Assembly: GCA_038235385.1 (NCBI GenBank)
Contig: JBBSTY010000142.1
Coordinates: 1-10,245, forward strand
DNA from: JBBSTY01 sp038235385
GTDB taxonomy: Bacteria; Actinomycetota; Acidimicrobiia; Acidimicrobiales; Acidimicrobilacustridaceae
Direction of reading: 5' to 3'
DNA: 10,245 nt
This document shows positions 1 to 5,806 of the stretch, in pieces (the first letter of the stretch is position 1; each line of letters begins with the position of its first letter). The notes beneath the pieces are model-generated. The model made no database searches and was not told the DNA's origin. It was given only the letters and a program-made list of their open reading frames with translations. The translations under genes and the position numbers were made by a program.

Positions 1-1
1 C

Positions 2-91
2 ATCGCCCGCCGCTACCTCTCGGAGAGCTCCATGGCCCGCCTCAACGAGCCGCGCGAAGCTGAGCTCGACCAGCCCCAACTCGCGGGCTGA
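2..91 (+). CDS. C-terminal fragment of an unidentified protein (5' end outside the window)
   Basis: The second plus-strand frame is open from the window edge to a TGA at 89-91 and encodes a 29-residue tail beginning IARRYLSESSMARLNEP and ending QPQLAG. Codons end almost only in G or C and the composition is that of an ordinary soluble protein (Arg, Glu, Leu, Ala), so this is likely the true end of a gene that starts upstream. No domain can be named from so short a piece. It points toward the convergent lysS region. The stop could also be artefactual: a third-frame reading stays open through 90-210, and the region to the right shows signs of indels. Confidence 0.5.
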   Translation: MARRYLSESSMARLNEPREAELDQPQLAG

Positions 92-331
92 GCACACCGA
101 GGATCACACCTCGAACCCCACCACCCCGCGGGACTCTGTCGAGGGTACGCGCCGGTCACCGTTCGCCGTCGATCGCGTGGTTCCCCGCACCTCGGCCGGA
201 GTCGACGGGGGTGTGGTTGGCCCGCGAAGGGCGTCTGCCGGTACCGACGCGAGGGCGACCCCCACGAGCTCGCCCTCACCCGCAACCTCATGCTCCGCCG
301 CCTCCGCCGCCTCCGCGAGCACGCCGCCTGA
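92..331 (+). other. Gene-free stretch with coding-like remnants in shifting frames
   Basis: No intact gene with a credible start is visible here. Several pieces nevertheless look coding. The end of the stretch, from about 242 to the TGA at 329-331, reads YRREGDPHELALTRNL and then an Arg/Leu-rich helix, with third positions almost all G or C. Just upstream, in another frame at 211-236, is VWLAREGRLP; a third frame is open before that. One missing base near 237-243 would join the last two. The final stop lies inside the hairpin at 324-350, as expected for the end of a real gene. This may be a decayed small gene, the far end of the preceding gene, or sequence with indel errors. I cannot assign a family. 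Confidence 0.35.
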
Positions 332-350
332 CCCGCACCGGGTCAGGCGG
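324..350. terminator. Perfect 11-bp hairpin between convergent genes
   Basis: CCGCCTGACCC at 324-334 and GGGTCAGGCGG at 340-350 are exact inverted repeats around a 5-nt loop (GCACC). The hairpin ends one base before the stop codon of the minus-strand small gene (351-353) and contains the TGA (329-331) of the plus-strand coding-like remnant. No T-run follows on either side, which is common in GC-rich actinobacteria. Being symmetric, it could act on both strands. The position between convergent stops and the perfect stem make a bidirectional terminator the best reading. Confidence 0.7.
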
Positions 351-587
351 TCAGTCGTCGATGGTGATGGTGGGGGCGCCGTCGGTGACGGTGAGGGTGG
401 CGGGCATGCCCATGAGGTCGATCTCGGAGCGGCCGAGGCCGGTGGCGGCGAGCGGGACGACCTCGCCCTTGTGATCGCCGCTGGTGACGGTGAGCTCGAG
501 GTGCACGACCTCGGTGCCGTCCTCGAGCGTGGCCTCGGTGGCGTCGACGACGAACACGTCGTAGGTGCCGTCGGCGAGGTCGGTCAC
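351..587 (-). CDS. 78-aa hypothetical protein translationally coupled to lysS
   Basis: The frame starts with GTG at 587-585, which overlaps the lysS stop (586-584) as GTGA, and stops at 353-351. The product is acidic and beta-rich, opening MTDLADGTYDVFVVDA and closing with alternating hydrophobic/polar strands (PATLTVTDGAPTITID). There is no signal peptide, membrane segment or cysteine. A central GDHKGEVVPL resembles a turn between strands, so a small beta-barrel or sandwich is plausible. I do not recognise a named family. The 4-nt overlap implies translation by reinitiation after LysRS and co-expression with it. An alternative frame fused to lysS covers the same DNA, but its Arg/His-rich product is clearly the wrong frame. 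Confidence 0.75.
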   Translation of the reverse strand: MTDLADGTYDVFVVDATEATLEDGTEVVHLELTVTSGDHKGEVVPLAATGLGRSEIDLMGMPATLTVTDGAPTITIDD

Positions 588-2085
588 GAGTCGGCGTCGG
601 TCGTTGCGCCGGTCGGAGGGGCACCCGGTGCGCGGGAGTCGTCGCGCATCTGCGGGAAGAGCACGACGTCGCGGAGCGTCGGCGCGTCGGTGACGAGCGC
701 GACGAAGCGATCGATGCCCAGGCCGAGGCCCGACATCGGGGCATGCCGTACTCCATGGCCTCGATGAAGTCGTCCTCCATCATCATGGTCTCGTCGTCGC
801 CGGCGGCGCGGAGCTCGACCTGCTCGAGGAGCCGGGCCTTCTGCTCGAAGGGATCGATGAGCTCGGAGTACGCCTTGACGATCTCCCAGCCGTTGACGAC
901 CACCTGGAACATGTCGAGGCGGGTGCCGTCGTCGTCGCTGCGCCGTGCGAGGGGCACCAGCTCGGCAGGGTGGTGCACGAGGAAGCAGGGCTGCACCAGC
1001 CCCGGCCGGACGGTGCGCTTGTAGAGCAGGTCGACGAGCGACGCGTAGGACACCGTGTCGTCGAGATCGTCACCGAGGCCGGCCGCCCTGATCGCCGCCT
1101 TGAGCTCGTCGACCTCTCGGATCTGCACCAGATCGATCCCGGTGGCCTCGCGCACGGCGTCGCGGTAGTCGATGACGGGCCAGTCGCCCCCGAAGTCGAG
1201 ATCGACACCCTGGTAGTGCACGGTGAGCGACCCGCACACCTCGCCGATCACGGTCTGCACGAGCTGCTGGAGGAACGTCATGTTGTCGCGGTAGTCCCAG
1301 TACGCGGCGTACCACTCGAGCATGGTGAACTCCTGCAGGTGCGAGGAGTCCACCCCCTCGTTGCGGAAGTTCCGGCCGATCTCGTACACGCGGTCGAACG
1401 AGCCCGCGACCACGCGCTTGAGGTAGGTCTCGGGCGAGATGCGCAGGTAGAAGTCGCGGTCGAGCGCGTTGTGATGGGTCGAGAACGGTCGAGCGGCGGC
1501 ACCCGATGCGGCGCCCTGCAGGATGGGGGTCTCGACCTCGATGAAGTCGTGGTCGTCGAGCTCGCGGCGGATGAGCGAGATCACCCGCGAGCGCGTGTGG
1601 AAGCGGTCGCGTGACTCCTCGTTGGCCAGCAGGTCGAGGTACCGCTTGCGGTACTTGATCTCGGTGTCGGCGACGCCGGCCCACTTGTCGGGCATGGAGC
1701 GGAAGCCGCGCGACAGGATCGTCAGCTCGGACACGGCGACCGTGCGCTCGCCCTTGTCGGTGGTCCACATGGTGCCGGTGACCCCGATGAAGTCACCGAT
1801 CGACACGGCGTTCACCCACGCCTTGAACTGCTCCACGCCGAGGTCGTTCTTCTTGAGCGACACCTGGACCTTGCCCGACTGGTCCTGGATGTGGCCGAAC
1901 GCCAAGCCGCCGAACTTGCGCCACAGCACCACCCGGCCGGCGAGGTGGATGACCTCGCCGTCGGTCTTGGCGGGCGCGTCGGCGGCGCTCGTGTCGACGG
2001 GGAAGCGGCTCGCCGGGCGGTAGTCGTCGGGCCGATCCGCGATGGTCGACTCGTCGTCGGCGGCTGGGACGGTGGCGTCGGTCAT
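584..2085 (-). CDS. lysS: Lysine--tRNA ligase, class II, with a one-base frameshift near the 3' end
   Basis: Charges tRNA(Lys) with lysine in the cytoplasm. ATG at 2085-2083 is preceded by AGGA. The first 45 residues are a variable extension. The anticodon-binding OB-fold covers about 46-125 (VIHLAGRVVLWRKFGGLAF). The class II catalytic core follows: KYRKRYLDLLAN (144-155), motif 1 FIEVETPILQ (181-190), ARPFSTHHNALD (198-209), motif 2 FRNEGVDSSHLQEFTMLEWY (240-259) and GWEIVKAYSELIDP (399-412). At residue 449 the frame breaks: + strand positions 738-741 hold four G where five are needed. Restoring one base gives PPMSGLGLGIDRF (motif 3, with its ATP-binding Arg) and VVLFPQMR, ending at TGA 586-584 for 500 aa, the usual family length. 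The coordinate span is one base short of a codon multiple, as expected. A sequencing or assembly error is the likeliest cause; otherwise the gene is dead. The motif 2 and lysine-pocket variants are described in the findings. Confidence 0.93.
738..741 (-). other. Frameshift site in lysS (four C where five are expected)
   Basis: Reading the minus strand, GGC ATG is followed by CCCC and then GATGTCGGG. With five C the frame continues as P-P-M-S-G-L-G-L-G-I-D-R, matching LysRS motif 3. With four it turns into an Arg/Ser/Ala-rich string that runs through the downstream gene to a stop at 345-343. Loss of one base in a homopolymer is a frequent sequencing error, though a real mutation cannot be excluded from this one sequence. 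Confidence 0.85.
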
Positions 2086-2099
2086 CGAAGGTCCTGGCT

Positions 2100-2112
2100 G
2101 GGTCGACGACCC
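2100..2112. promoter_or_regulatory. 13-bp palindrome upstream of lysS
   Basis: GGGTCG-A-CGACCC is a perfect palindrome of two 6-bp arms around one base, centred at 2106 and ending 15 bp before the lysS start codon. It falls in the presumed 5' leader. It could be an operator half-site pair or a small hairpin affecting access to the ribosome site. GC-rich DNA yields such palindromes by chance, so the functional reading is weak. No T-box features (specifier loop, antiterminator with TGGN motif) are visible in the 124-bp gap. Confidence 0.25.
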
Positions 2113-2161
2113 GTGCCCGCAGCGCAGGTCGGGCCACCGACAGATCGATCGGGGAACCCGA

Positions 2162-2186
2162 ACCCTACCGGCCGCCCCCCGCCGGT
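2162..2186 (-). promoter_or_regulatory. Hairpin followed by a -10-like box between the LCP gene and lysS
   Basis: In the 124-bp gap between the LCP gene stop (2210) and lysS (2085), ACCGGC (2167-2172) and GCCGGT (2181-2186) form a 6-bp stem with an 8-nt C-rich loop, which could weakly terminate LCP transcription. Read on the minus strand, TAGGGT (2167-2162) directly follows and fits the actinobacterial TANNNT -10 pattern; a TTCGGA 18 bp upstream is a poor -35. If used, it would give lysS a leader of about 70 nt. Both readings are tentative. Confidence 0.3.
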
Positions 2187-2209
2187 CCGAACCCGCTGGG
2201 CGGCGTCGG

Positions 2210-3442
2210 TCAGGACGGGCAGCGCGTCCCATCGGGTGCGGTGGCCAGGACCCACTCGGGACCCTCGGAGATGCCCCCGGCCGGAAGGGTGCTCGTCGTC
2301 GCGGCCCCCGTCGCGCCGGTGGTGGTGGTGACGGTCCCGGTGTCGTCCGTCGACGCGGCCGGGGGTGTCGGCCGGAAGAGGTCGAGGACCGGCTGGGCCG
2401 CATCGGTCTCGAGGTACAGGACCGCCGCCTGGCCGGCGTGCCCGCCGCGGACCGGCGGTGAGGTCATGACCAGGTTCTCGGCGAGGTCGAGGCCCTGGGC
2501 CCAGCGGAGCAGCCCGGCCATGTCACGGATCGCCCACGTGTTGTCGATGGCCGCGTTGTCGATCAGCGTGTCGAGGAGGTCGTCGGCGGCCGTGATGCTG
2601 AGGTCCTGGTCGAGCAGCGACGAGGCGAAGACCAGGCCCATGACCTGCTGGCGCTCGATGCGCCCGAGATCGCCGGTCGGATCGCTCGTCCAGGCACCGT
2701 TGGGTCCGGCCAGCTCGAGGTGCCGCGACCGCACGAGGGCGAGGGCCTGGGCGCCGTCGAGGTGCACGCATCCGGGGCCGTCGGCGACGAACCCGGTGCT
2801 GGTGTCGCGCAGGTCCCCGGCCGCCCACACGCCGCTGCCGCCCGACTGGTCGACGATGCGTTGGAAGCCTTGGCCGTCGACCTGGAGGAAGTGGTTGATG
2901 GGGACGTCGAGGTTGGCCTTGATGGTGTCGATCAACAGCGCCGGCCCGCCGGTCTCCCACGCCGTGTTCAGCCGTTCCATCCCGTGATCGGGGATGGCCA
3001 CCCAGAGATCGCGGGGGAGCGAGAGGACGGCGATCGTGCCGGCCGCAGGATCGGCGCGGACGATCATCATGGTGTCGGTCCGGACGTCGGTGACGAGCTC
3101 ACGACCTTCGCCGGGCATCGCCGCGTCGCTCCCGACCACGAGGATGTTGATCGCCTCGTCGGGGGGCGGTGGCGGGTCCTGGCCCGCATCGCTGACCGCC
3201 CCGAGACGGGGATCGAGTCGGTCGGCGAGGTCGATGCGAACGACCTGGGACGACCGCCACTTCTGGTAGCCGCCGAACCCGACGACCAGCACCAGCATGG
3301 TCGTGGCCCCGCCGACGACGCCGAGTGCCACCCGGTGGCGCCGGCGTCGTCGGCGGCCCCGGGTGTCGACCGCGGCCCGGAACGTCGCGTCCGGGACGAA
3401 CGGGTCGGGATCGTCGAGCTCGTGCAGATCGTCGATGTTCAT
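2210..3442 (-). CDS. LytR-CpsA-Psr (LCP) family membrane protein
   Basis: LCP enzymes sit in the cytoplasmic membrane and transfer undecaprenyl-phosphate-linked glycopolymers to peptidoglycan or other wall acceptors. The 410-aa product has a short cytoplasmic tail (1-35, acidic then Arg-rich, RGRRRRRRHR at 28-37), one transmembrane helix (about 38-59) and an extracytoplasmic LCP domain (about 97-275). Family signatures: INILVVGSD (98-106), RTDTMMIVR (121-129), SLPRDLWVAIP (141-151), ERLNTAWE (156-163), HLDGAQALALVRSRH (227-241) and DLGRIERQQ (258-266), including the Asp and Arg residues that bind the pyrophosphate and metal. Residues 358-390 are a Thr/Pro/Ala-rich linker before a short C-terminal segment ending GTRCPS. 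Two cysteines (225 and 408) could pair. ATG at 3442 overlaps the stop of the sigma-factor gene as ATGA, and GAAGGG lies upstream, so the two are co-translated. Substrate unknown. Confidence 0.9.
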   Translation of the reverse strand: MNIDDLHELDDPDPFVPDATFRAAVDTRGRRRRRRHRVALGVVGGATTMLVLVVGFGGYQKWRSSQVVRIDLADRLDPRLGAVSDAGQDPPPPPDEAINILVVGSDAAMPGEGRELVTDVRTDTMMIVRADPAAGTIAVLSLPRDLWVAIPDHGMERLNTAWETGGPALLIDTIKANLDVPINHFLQVDGQGFQRIVDQSGGSGVWAAGDLRDTSTGFVADGPGCVHLDGAQALALVRSRHLELAGPNGAWTSDPTGDLGRIERQQVMGLVFASSLLDQDLSITAADDLLDTLIDNAAIDNTWAIRDMAGLLRWAQGLDLAENLVMTSPPVRGGHAGQAAVLYLETDAAQPVLDLFRPTPPAASTDDTGTVTTTTGATGAATTSTLPAGGISEGPEWVLATAPDGTRCPS

Positions 3443-3975
3443 GGCGCACCCTTCGCAACCGTCTCGATCGACGTGCCCTCGTCGAGGGCCGTCGTGGTCA
3501 GTTCGAGTGATGCCCGGAGCGCGGCGAGCCCGCGGTGGGCGTGTTGCTTGACCGTCCCAGCCGTGCACCCGAGCGTCGAGGCGACCTCGGCTTCGGGCAG
3601 GTCGGCCAGGTACCGCAGCACGACGACGTCGCGCTGTCGACGCGGCAGCCGGCGCAACGCGACCACCAGGTCGGCTCGCTCCGCGGTTCGGCCAGCGGGG
3701 TCGCTGACCGGCTCGGACGGAGCCGGTACGGGACGTGACCTTCGGCGCAGGAGGTCCAGCGCCAGGTTGGTCGTGACCTGACCCACCCAGCCCCCGGCCT
3801 TGTCGCGCACCTTGGGCCAGCGGGCGTACGCCCGTGCCATCGCCTCCTGGGCGATGTCGCGGGCGTCCTCACGGGATCCGACCATGCGGTAGGCCACCCG
3901 ATAGCTGAGCGTGGCGAGCGCATCGAAGCGCTCGTCGAAGCTGGGCGGCCCGGAGGCAGGAAGGGTCTCGTGCAT
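3439..3975 (-). CDS. ECF-type (group 4) RNA polymerase sigma factor, SigE/SigM-like
   Basis: A 178-aa sigma-70 family protein with only the two ECF domains. Region 2 is about residues 18-80 (YRVAYRMVGSREDARDIAQE, then ARWPKVRDKAGGWVGQVTTNLALDLLRRR), covering core binding and -10 recognition. Region 4 is about 101-158 (LRRLPRRQRDVVVLRYLADL, AEVASTLGCTAGTVKQHAHRGL), the -35-binding helix-turn-helix. There is no extra C-terminal domain. I chose ATG at 3975; a GTG codon directly before it (3978) is equally open, and neither has a strong ribosome site. The stop overlaps the LCP start as ATGA. No conventional anti-sigma gene follows: the coupled LCP protein takes that position. The gene is divergent from the FkbM methyltransferase across 216 bp. 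The target regulon cannot be read from this window. Confidence 0.9.
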   Translation of the reverse strand: MHETLPASGPPSFDERFDALATLSYRVAYRMVGSREDARDIAQEAMARAYARWPKVRDKAGGWVGQVTTNLALDLLRRRSRPVPAPSEPVSDPAGRTAERADLVVALRRLPRRQRDVVVLRYLADLPEAEVASTLGCTAGTVKQHAHRGLAALRASLELTTTALDEGTSIETVAKGAP

Positions 3976-4012
3976 CACTCACTGGGTATCAACGCACACG
4001 GCGCGGCAGACG

Positions 4013-4042
4013 TTGACACGGGTCGCAATCTTTTCGCATCGT
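4013..4042 (+). promoter_or_regulatory. Possible promoter for the FkbM methyltransferase gene
   Basis: A perfect TTGACA (4013-4018) is followed after 18 bp by CATCGT (4037-4042), which keeps the A2 and T6 of the actinobacterial -10 pattern, with an unusually AT-rich patch (AATCTTTT) between. It points at the methyltransferase start at 4192, giving a leader of about 140 nt. The rest of the 216-bp divergent region shows no clear ECF-type GGAAC/GTC box for the sigma gene. The -35 match is notable in this base composition; the -10 is weak. Confidence 0.35.
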
Positions 4043-4191
4043 CGTTCGACTGTTCGGCGGTCGGCCGCCGTGGTGGTCGCGCTGGTCGCGTACTGTGCGG
4101 CGATGTTGCCTCGTCCGACGTGTGCCCGGCCCCGCCACCTGCGACTGCGCCCGCCGATGCTACCGACCGATCACGGGAACCGGAGGATCCG

Positions 4192-4926
4192 ATGGAGCTG
4201 AACACGACGTTCGACGACGGTGCCCCGGCGGCGATGGTGTGCGCCGACACCTGGATCTCGCGTTGGGTGTGCCAGGAGATCCTCGAGGGCAAGACCTACC
4301 CGCACCTCCCGTTCGTCGATGGGGTGGAGGTGGTCTTCGATGTCGGTGCCAACTGCGGCGCGACGAGCGTCTACCTCAACCACCACCACCCGACGGCGAC
4401 GGTGCACGCCTTCGAACCGGGCAGCGAGCCCCGGGCCCTGCTCGAGCGCAACGCCGGGCGGAGCGAGCGCATCGTCGTCCACCCGATCGGGCTCTCCGAC
4501 GAGGACCGTGACGCGGCGCTCTACCGGGGCGAGGATGATTCCATCACCGCCTCGACCGTTCGGCGCAGCATCAACCTCGACGAGTCCGAGCAGGTGCAGA
4601 TCCGCGCCGCGGGGCCCTGGGCGGCCGACCACGGCATCGATCGGATCGACATCCTCAAGCTCGACGTCGAGGGCTGCGAGGTCGAGGTGCTCGAGAGCCT
4701 GGCGTCGCTCATCCCCACCATGAAGGTCGTGTACGTCGAGTACGACAGCCGCGCCGCCCGGCGCCGCATCGAGCAGGTGCTCGCCGACACCCACGAGCTC
4801 TACTTCGCCATGCTCATGGTGCTCGACCAGGGCGAGATCATCTACCTCCGAAAGGACCTCGCGGATCAGGACGCGGCGACGTCCCACCTCCGAACGTTGT
4901 TCGAGGCCCGAGCCGCCGCCACCTGA
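4192..4926 (+). CDS. FkbM family SAM-dependent methyltransferase
   Basis: Predicted to transfer a methyl group from S-adenosylmethionine, in this family usually to a hydroxyl of a sugar, polyketide or lipid. The 244-aa protein has the Methyltransf_21 pattern: motif I EVVFDVGANCGATSVYLN (46-63) forming the SAM-binding glycine loop, the acidic end of strand 2 VHAFEPGSE (71-79), and IDILKLDVEGCEVEVLESL (152-170), the family hallmark after strand 4. A C-terminal strand pair includes VVYVEYDS (179-186). ATG at 4192 has GGAGG five bases upstream; longer upstream readings lack a ribosome site and begin with unlike sequence. It is soluble, with no signal peptide. It is convergent with the PIG-L gene (27-bp gap) and divergent from the ECF sigma factor. 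No glycosyltransferase or biosynthetic cluster is nearby, so the substrate is open. Confidence 0.88.
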   Translation: MELNTTFDDGAPAAMVCADTWISRWVCQEILEGKTYPHLPFVDGVEVVFDVGANCGATSVYLNHHHPTATVHAFEPGSEPRALLERNAGRSERIVVHPIGLSDEDRDAALYRGEDDSITASTVRRSINLDESEQVQIRAAGPWAADHGIDRIDILKLDVEGCEVEVLESLASLIPTMKVVYVEYDSRAARRRIEQVLADTHELYFAMLMVLDQGEIIYLRKDLADQDAATSHLRTLFEARAAAT

Positions 4927-4932
4927 TGTCGA

Positions 4933-4945
4933 CGACCGTCGGTCG
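4933..4945. terminator. Short palindrome between convergent genes
   Basis: CGACCG-T-CGGTCG lies in the 27-bp gap between the methyltransferase stop (4926) and the PIG-L stop (4954). It is symmetric and could be a minimal bidirectional terminator, but the usable stem is short and no T-run follows. The convergent position is the main argument. Confidence 0.3.
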
Positions 4946-4953
4946 CCGTTCGG

Positions 4954-5802
4954 TCACAGCGGAGCGATGAGCTTGAACGACTCACCGTGGGTGACGCCGG
5001 CCAGCGATCCGGCAGCGGTGAGGCCATCGAGGATGCGGCGTCGGAACCGCTCGACCTCGTCGGTGTGGTCGGGCTCGCCGTCTGATCGCGTCGGTGTCGT
5101 GGTCGAGCCGATGTGCATGGTGGTCTCGAACTGGCTGGTGTGCGCGAAGAGGGCGGCGAGCTTGGCCTCGGCGTAGCCGGTGACGTCCTCGACGTGGTCG
5201 GGCTGGTCGGCTTCGAAGAGCAGGAGGGCATCGGGGCGGTGGTGGGCGAGCCCGTGCTCGGGGAAGAAGTGCGGATCGCGAGCGGCGACGACGCCGTCGA
5301 CGGCCAGCCAACCGGCGTGGCGGTGGTCGGGGTGGAGGCGGTAGCGCTTCCAGGGGTCGTGGGCGAGCACGACCGAGGGCCGTAGCTCACGGATCACCCG
5401 TGCCACCTCGCCCCGCCGCTCGAGGGTGGCTTCGAGCTCGCCGTCCACCACACCCAGGAACACGACCTCGCCCGTGGCGCCGAGTGCCTCGGCCGCTGCC
5501 CGCTGCTCGAGGCGACGTTGCTCGACCAGCGCGCCGGTGTCGGCCGTGACGTCCCAGGTCCCCTTGGATCCGTCGGTCAGCACCAGGTACGACACCACCG
5601 AGCCGGCGGCGGACCACTTGGCGAAGGTGGCACCACACCGGAACTCAGCGTCGTCGGGATGGGCGATGATGGCCAGGGCCGACGCCGGCGTGGCCAGATC
5701 GACGCCGATCCGACCGGCCCCGGAGATCGGCTGGCCGGGACGCGGCGCGCCTGCGGGGTCGTTGGGGTCGCTGGGGTCGTCGGGACGGGTGGGGTCGGTC
5801 AT
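4954..5802 (-). CDS. PIG-L/LmbE family deacetylase
   Basis: Zinc-dependent N-deacetylase family that removes acetyl groups from GlcNAc-type conjugates; actinobacterial members include MshB and Mca of mycothiol metabolism. The 282-aa product shows AIIAHPDDAEFRCGATFAKW (44-63), with the metal-binding His48 and Asp51 and the catalytic Asp50 of AHPDD, then VLTDGSKGTWD (74-84), VVLAHDPW (144-151) and HPDHRHAG (157-164), which supplies the third metal-binding His. The Rossmann-like fold extends to about residue 255. The N-terminal 40 residues are a low-complexity Asp/Pro stretch from a DNA repeat and probably disordered. ATG at 5802 lies 4 bp after the cofC stop without its own ribosome site, so translation is probably coupled to cofC. 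AHPDDAEF differs from the HPDDE typical of MshB/Mca, so I leave the substrate open. Confidence 0.88.
   Translation of the reverse strand: MTDPTRPDDPSDPNDPAGAPRPGQPISGAGRIGVDLATPASALAIIAHPDDAEFRCGATFAKWSAAGSVVSYLVLTDGSKGTWDVTADTGALVEQRRLEQRAAAEALGATGEVVFLGVVDGELEATLERRGEVARVIRELRPSVVLAHDPWKRYRLHPDHRHAGWLAVDGVVAARDPHFFPEHGLAHHRPDALLLFEADQPDHVEDVTGYAEAKLAALFAHTSQFETTMHIGSTTTPTRSDGEPDHTDEVERFRRRILDGLTAAGSLAGVTHGESFKLIAPL
5755..5796. repeat. GGGGTC-based 9-bp tandem repeat inside the PIG-L gene
   Basis: GGGGTC recurs at 5755, 5764, 5773 and 5791, with a degenerate copy (GGGACG) at 5782, giving a 9-bp period. On the minus strand it encodes DPTRPDDPSDPNDP at residues 3-16 of the deacetylase. Its length may vary between strains. 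It lies in a stretch not expected to affect catalysis. Confidence 0.6.
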
Positions 5803-5806
5803 CGGT

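Noticed and set aside
100..130. A tRNA T-loop-like GGTTCGA on the minus strand
   Set aside because: No matching T-stem, anticodon arm or acceptor stem can be formed around it.
343..736. Continuation of the uncorrected lysS frame to a stop at 345-343 (a 580-aa product)
   Set aside because: After residue 449 it becomes an Arg/His/Pro string with no LysRS character, while the other frame restores motif 3 and ends precisely at the next gene's start.
177..767. A 196-codon plus-strand frame antisense to lysS and the small gene
   Set aside because: Beyond the hairpin it is the mirror of real minus-strand genes, with Gly/Val/Glu-rich shadow composition; only the part before 331 may hold coding remnants.
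2086..2209. A T-box or riboswitch leader for lysS
   Set aside because: The 124-bp gap is too short and lacks a specifier loop and an antiterminator with the conserved TGGN element; only a small hairpin and a palindrome are visible.
2720..3781. A 353-codon plus-strand frame antisense to the LCP and sigma genes
   Set aside because: The minus strand carries clear LCP and sigma-factor motifs over the same DNA; the plus-strand frame has no recognisable family and shadow composition.
3970..4191. An upstream extension of the FkbM methyltransferase by 74 codons
   Set aside because: The extension has non-protein-like composition and no ribosome site, while the ATG at 4192 has GGAGG at good spacing.
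4171..4887. A 238-codon minus-strand frame antisense to the FkbM methyltransferase
   Set aside because: The plus strand has the SAM-binding motifs and a good ribosome site; the antisense frame is a Val/Asp/Arg-rich shadow.
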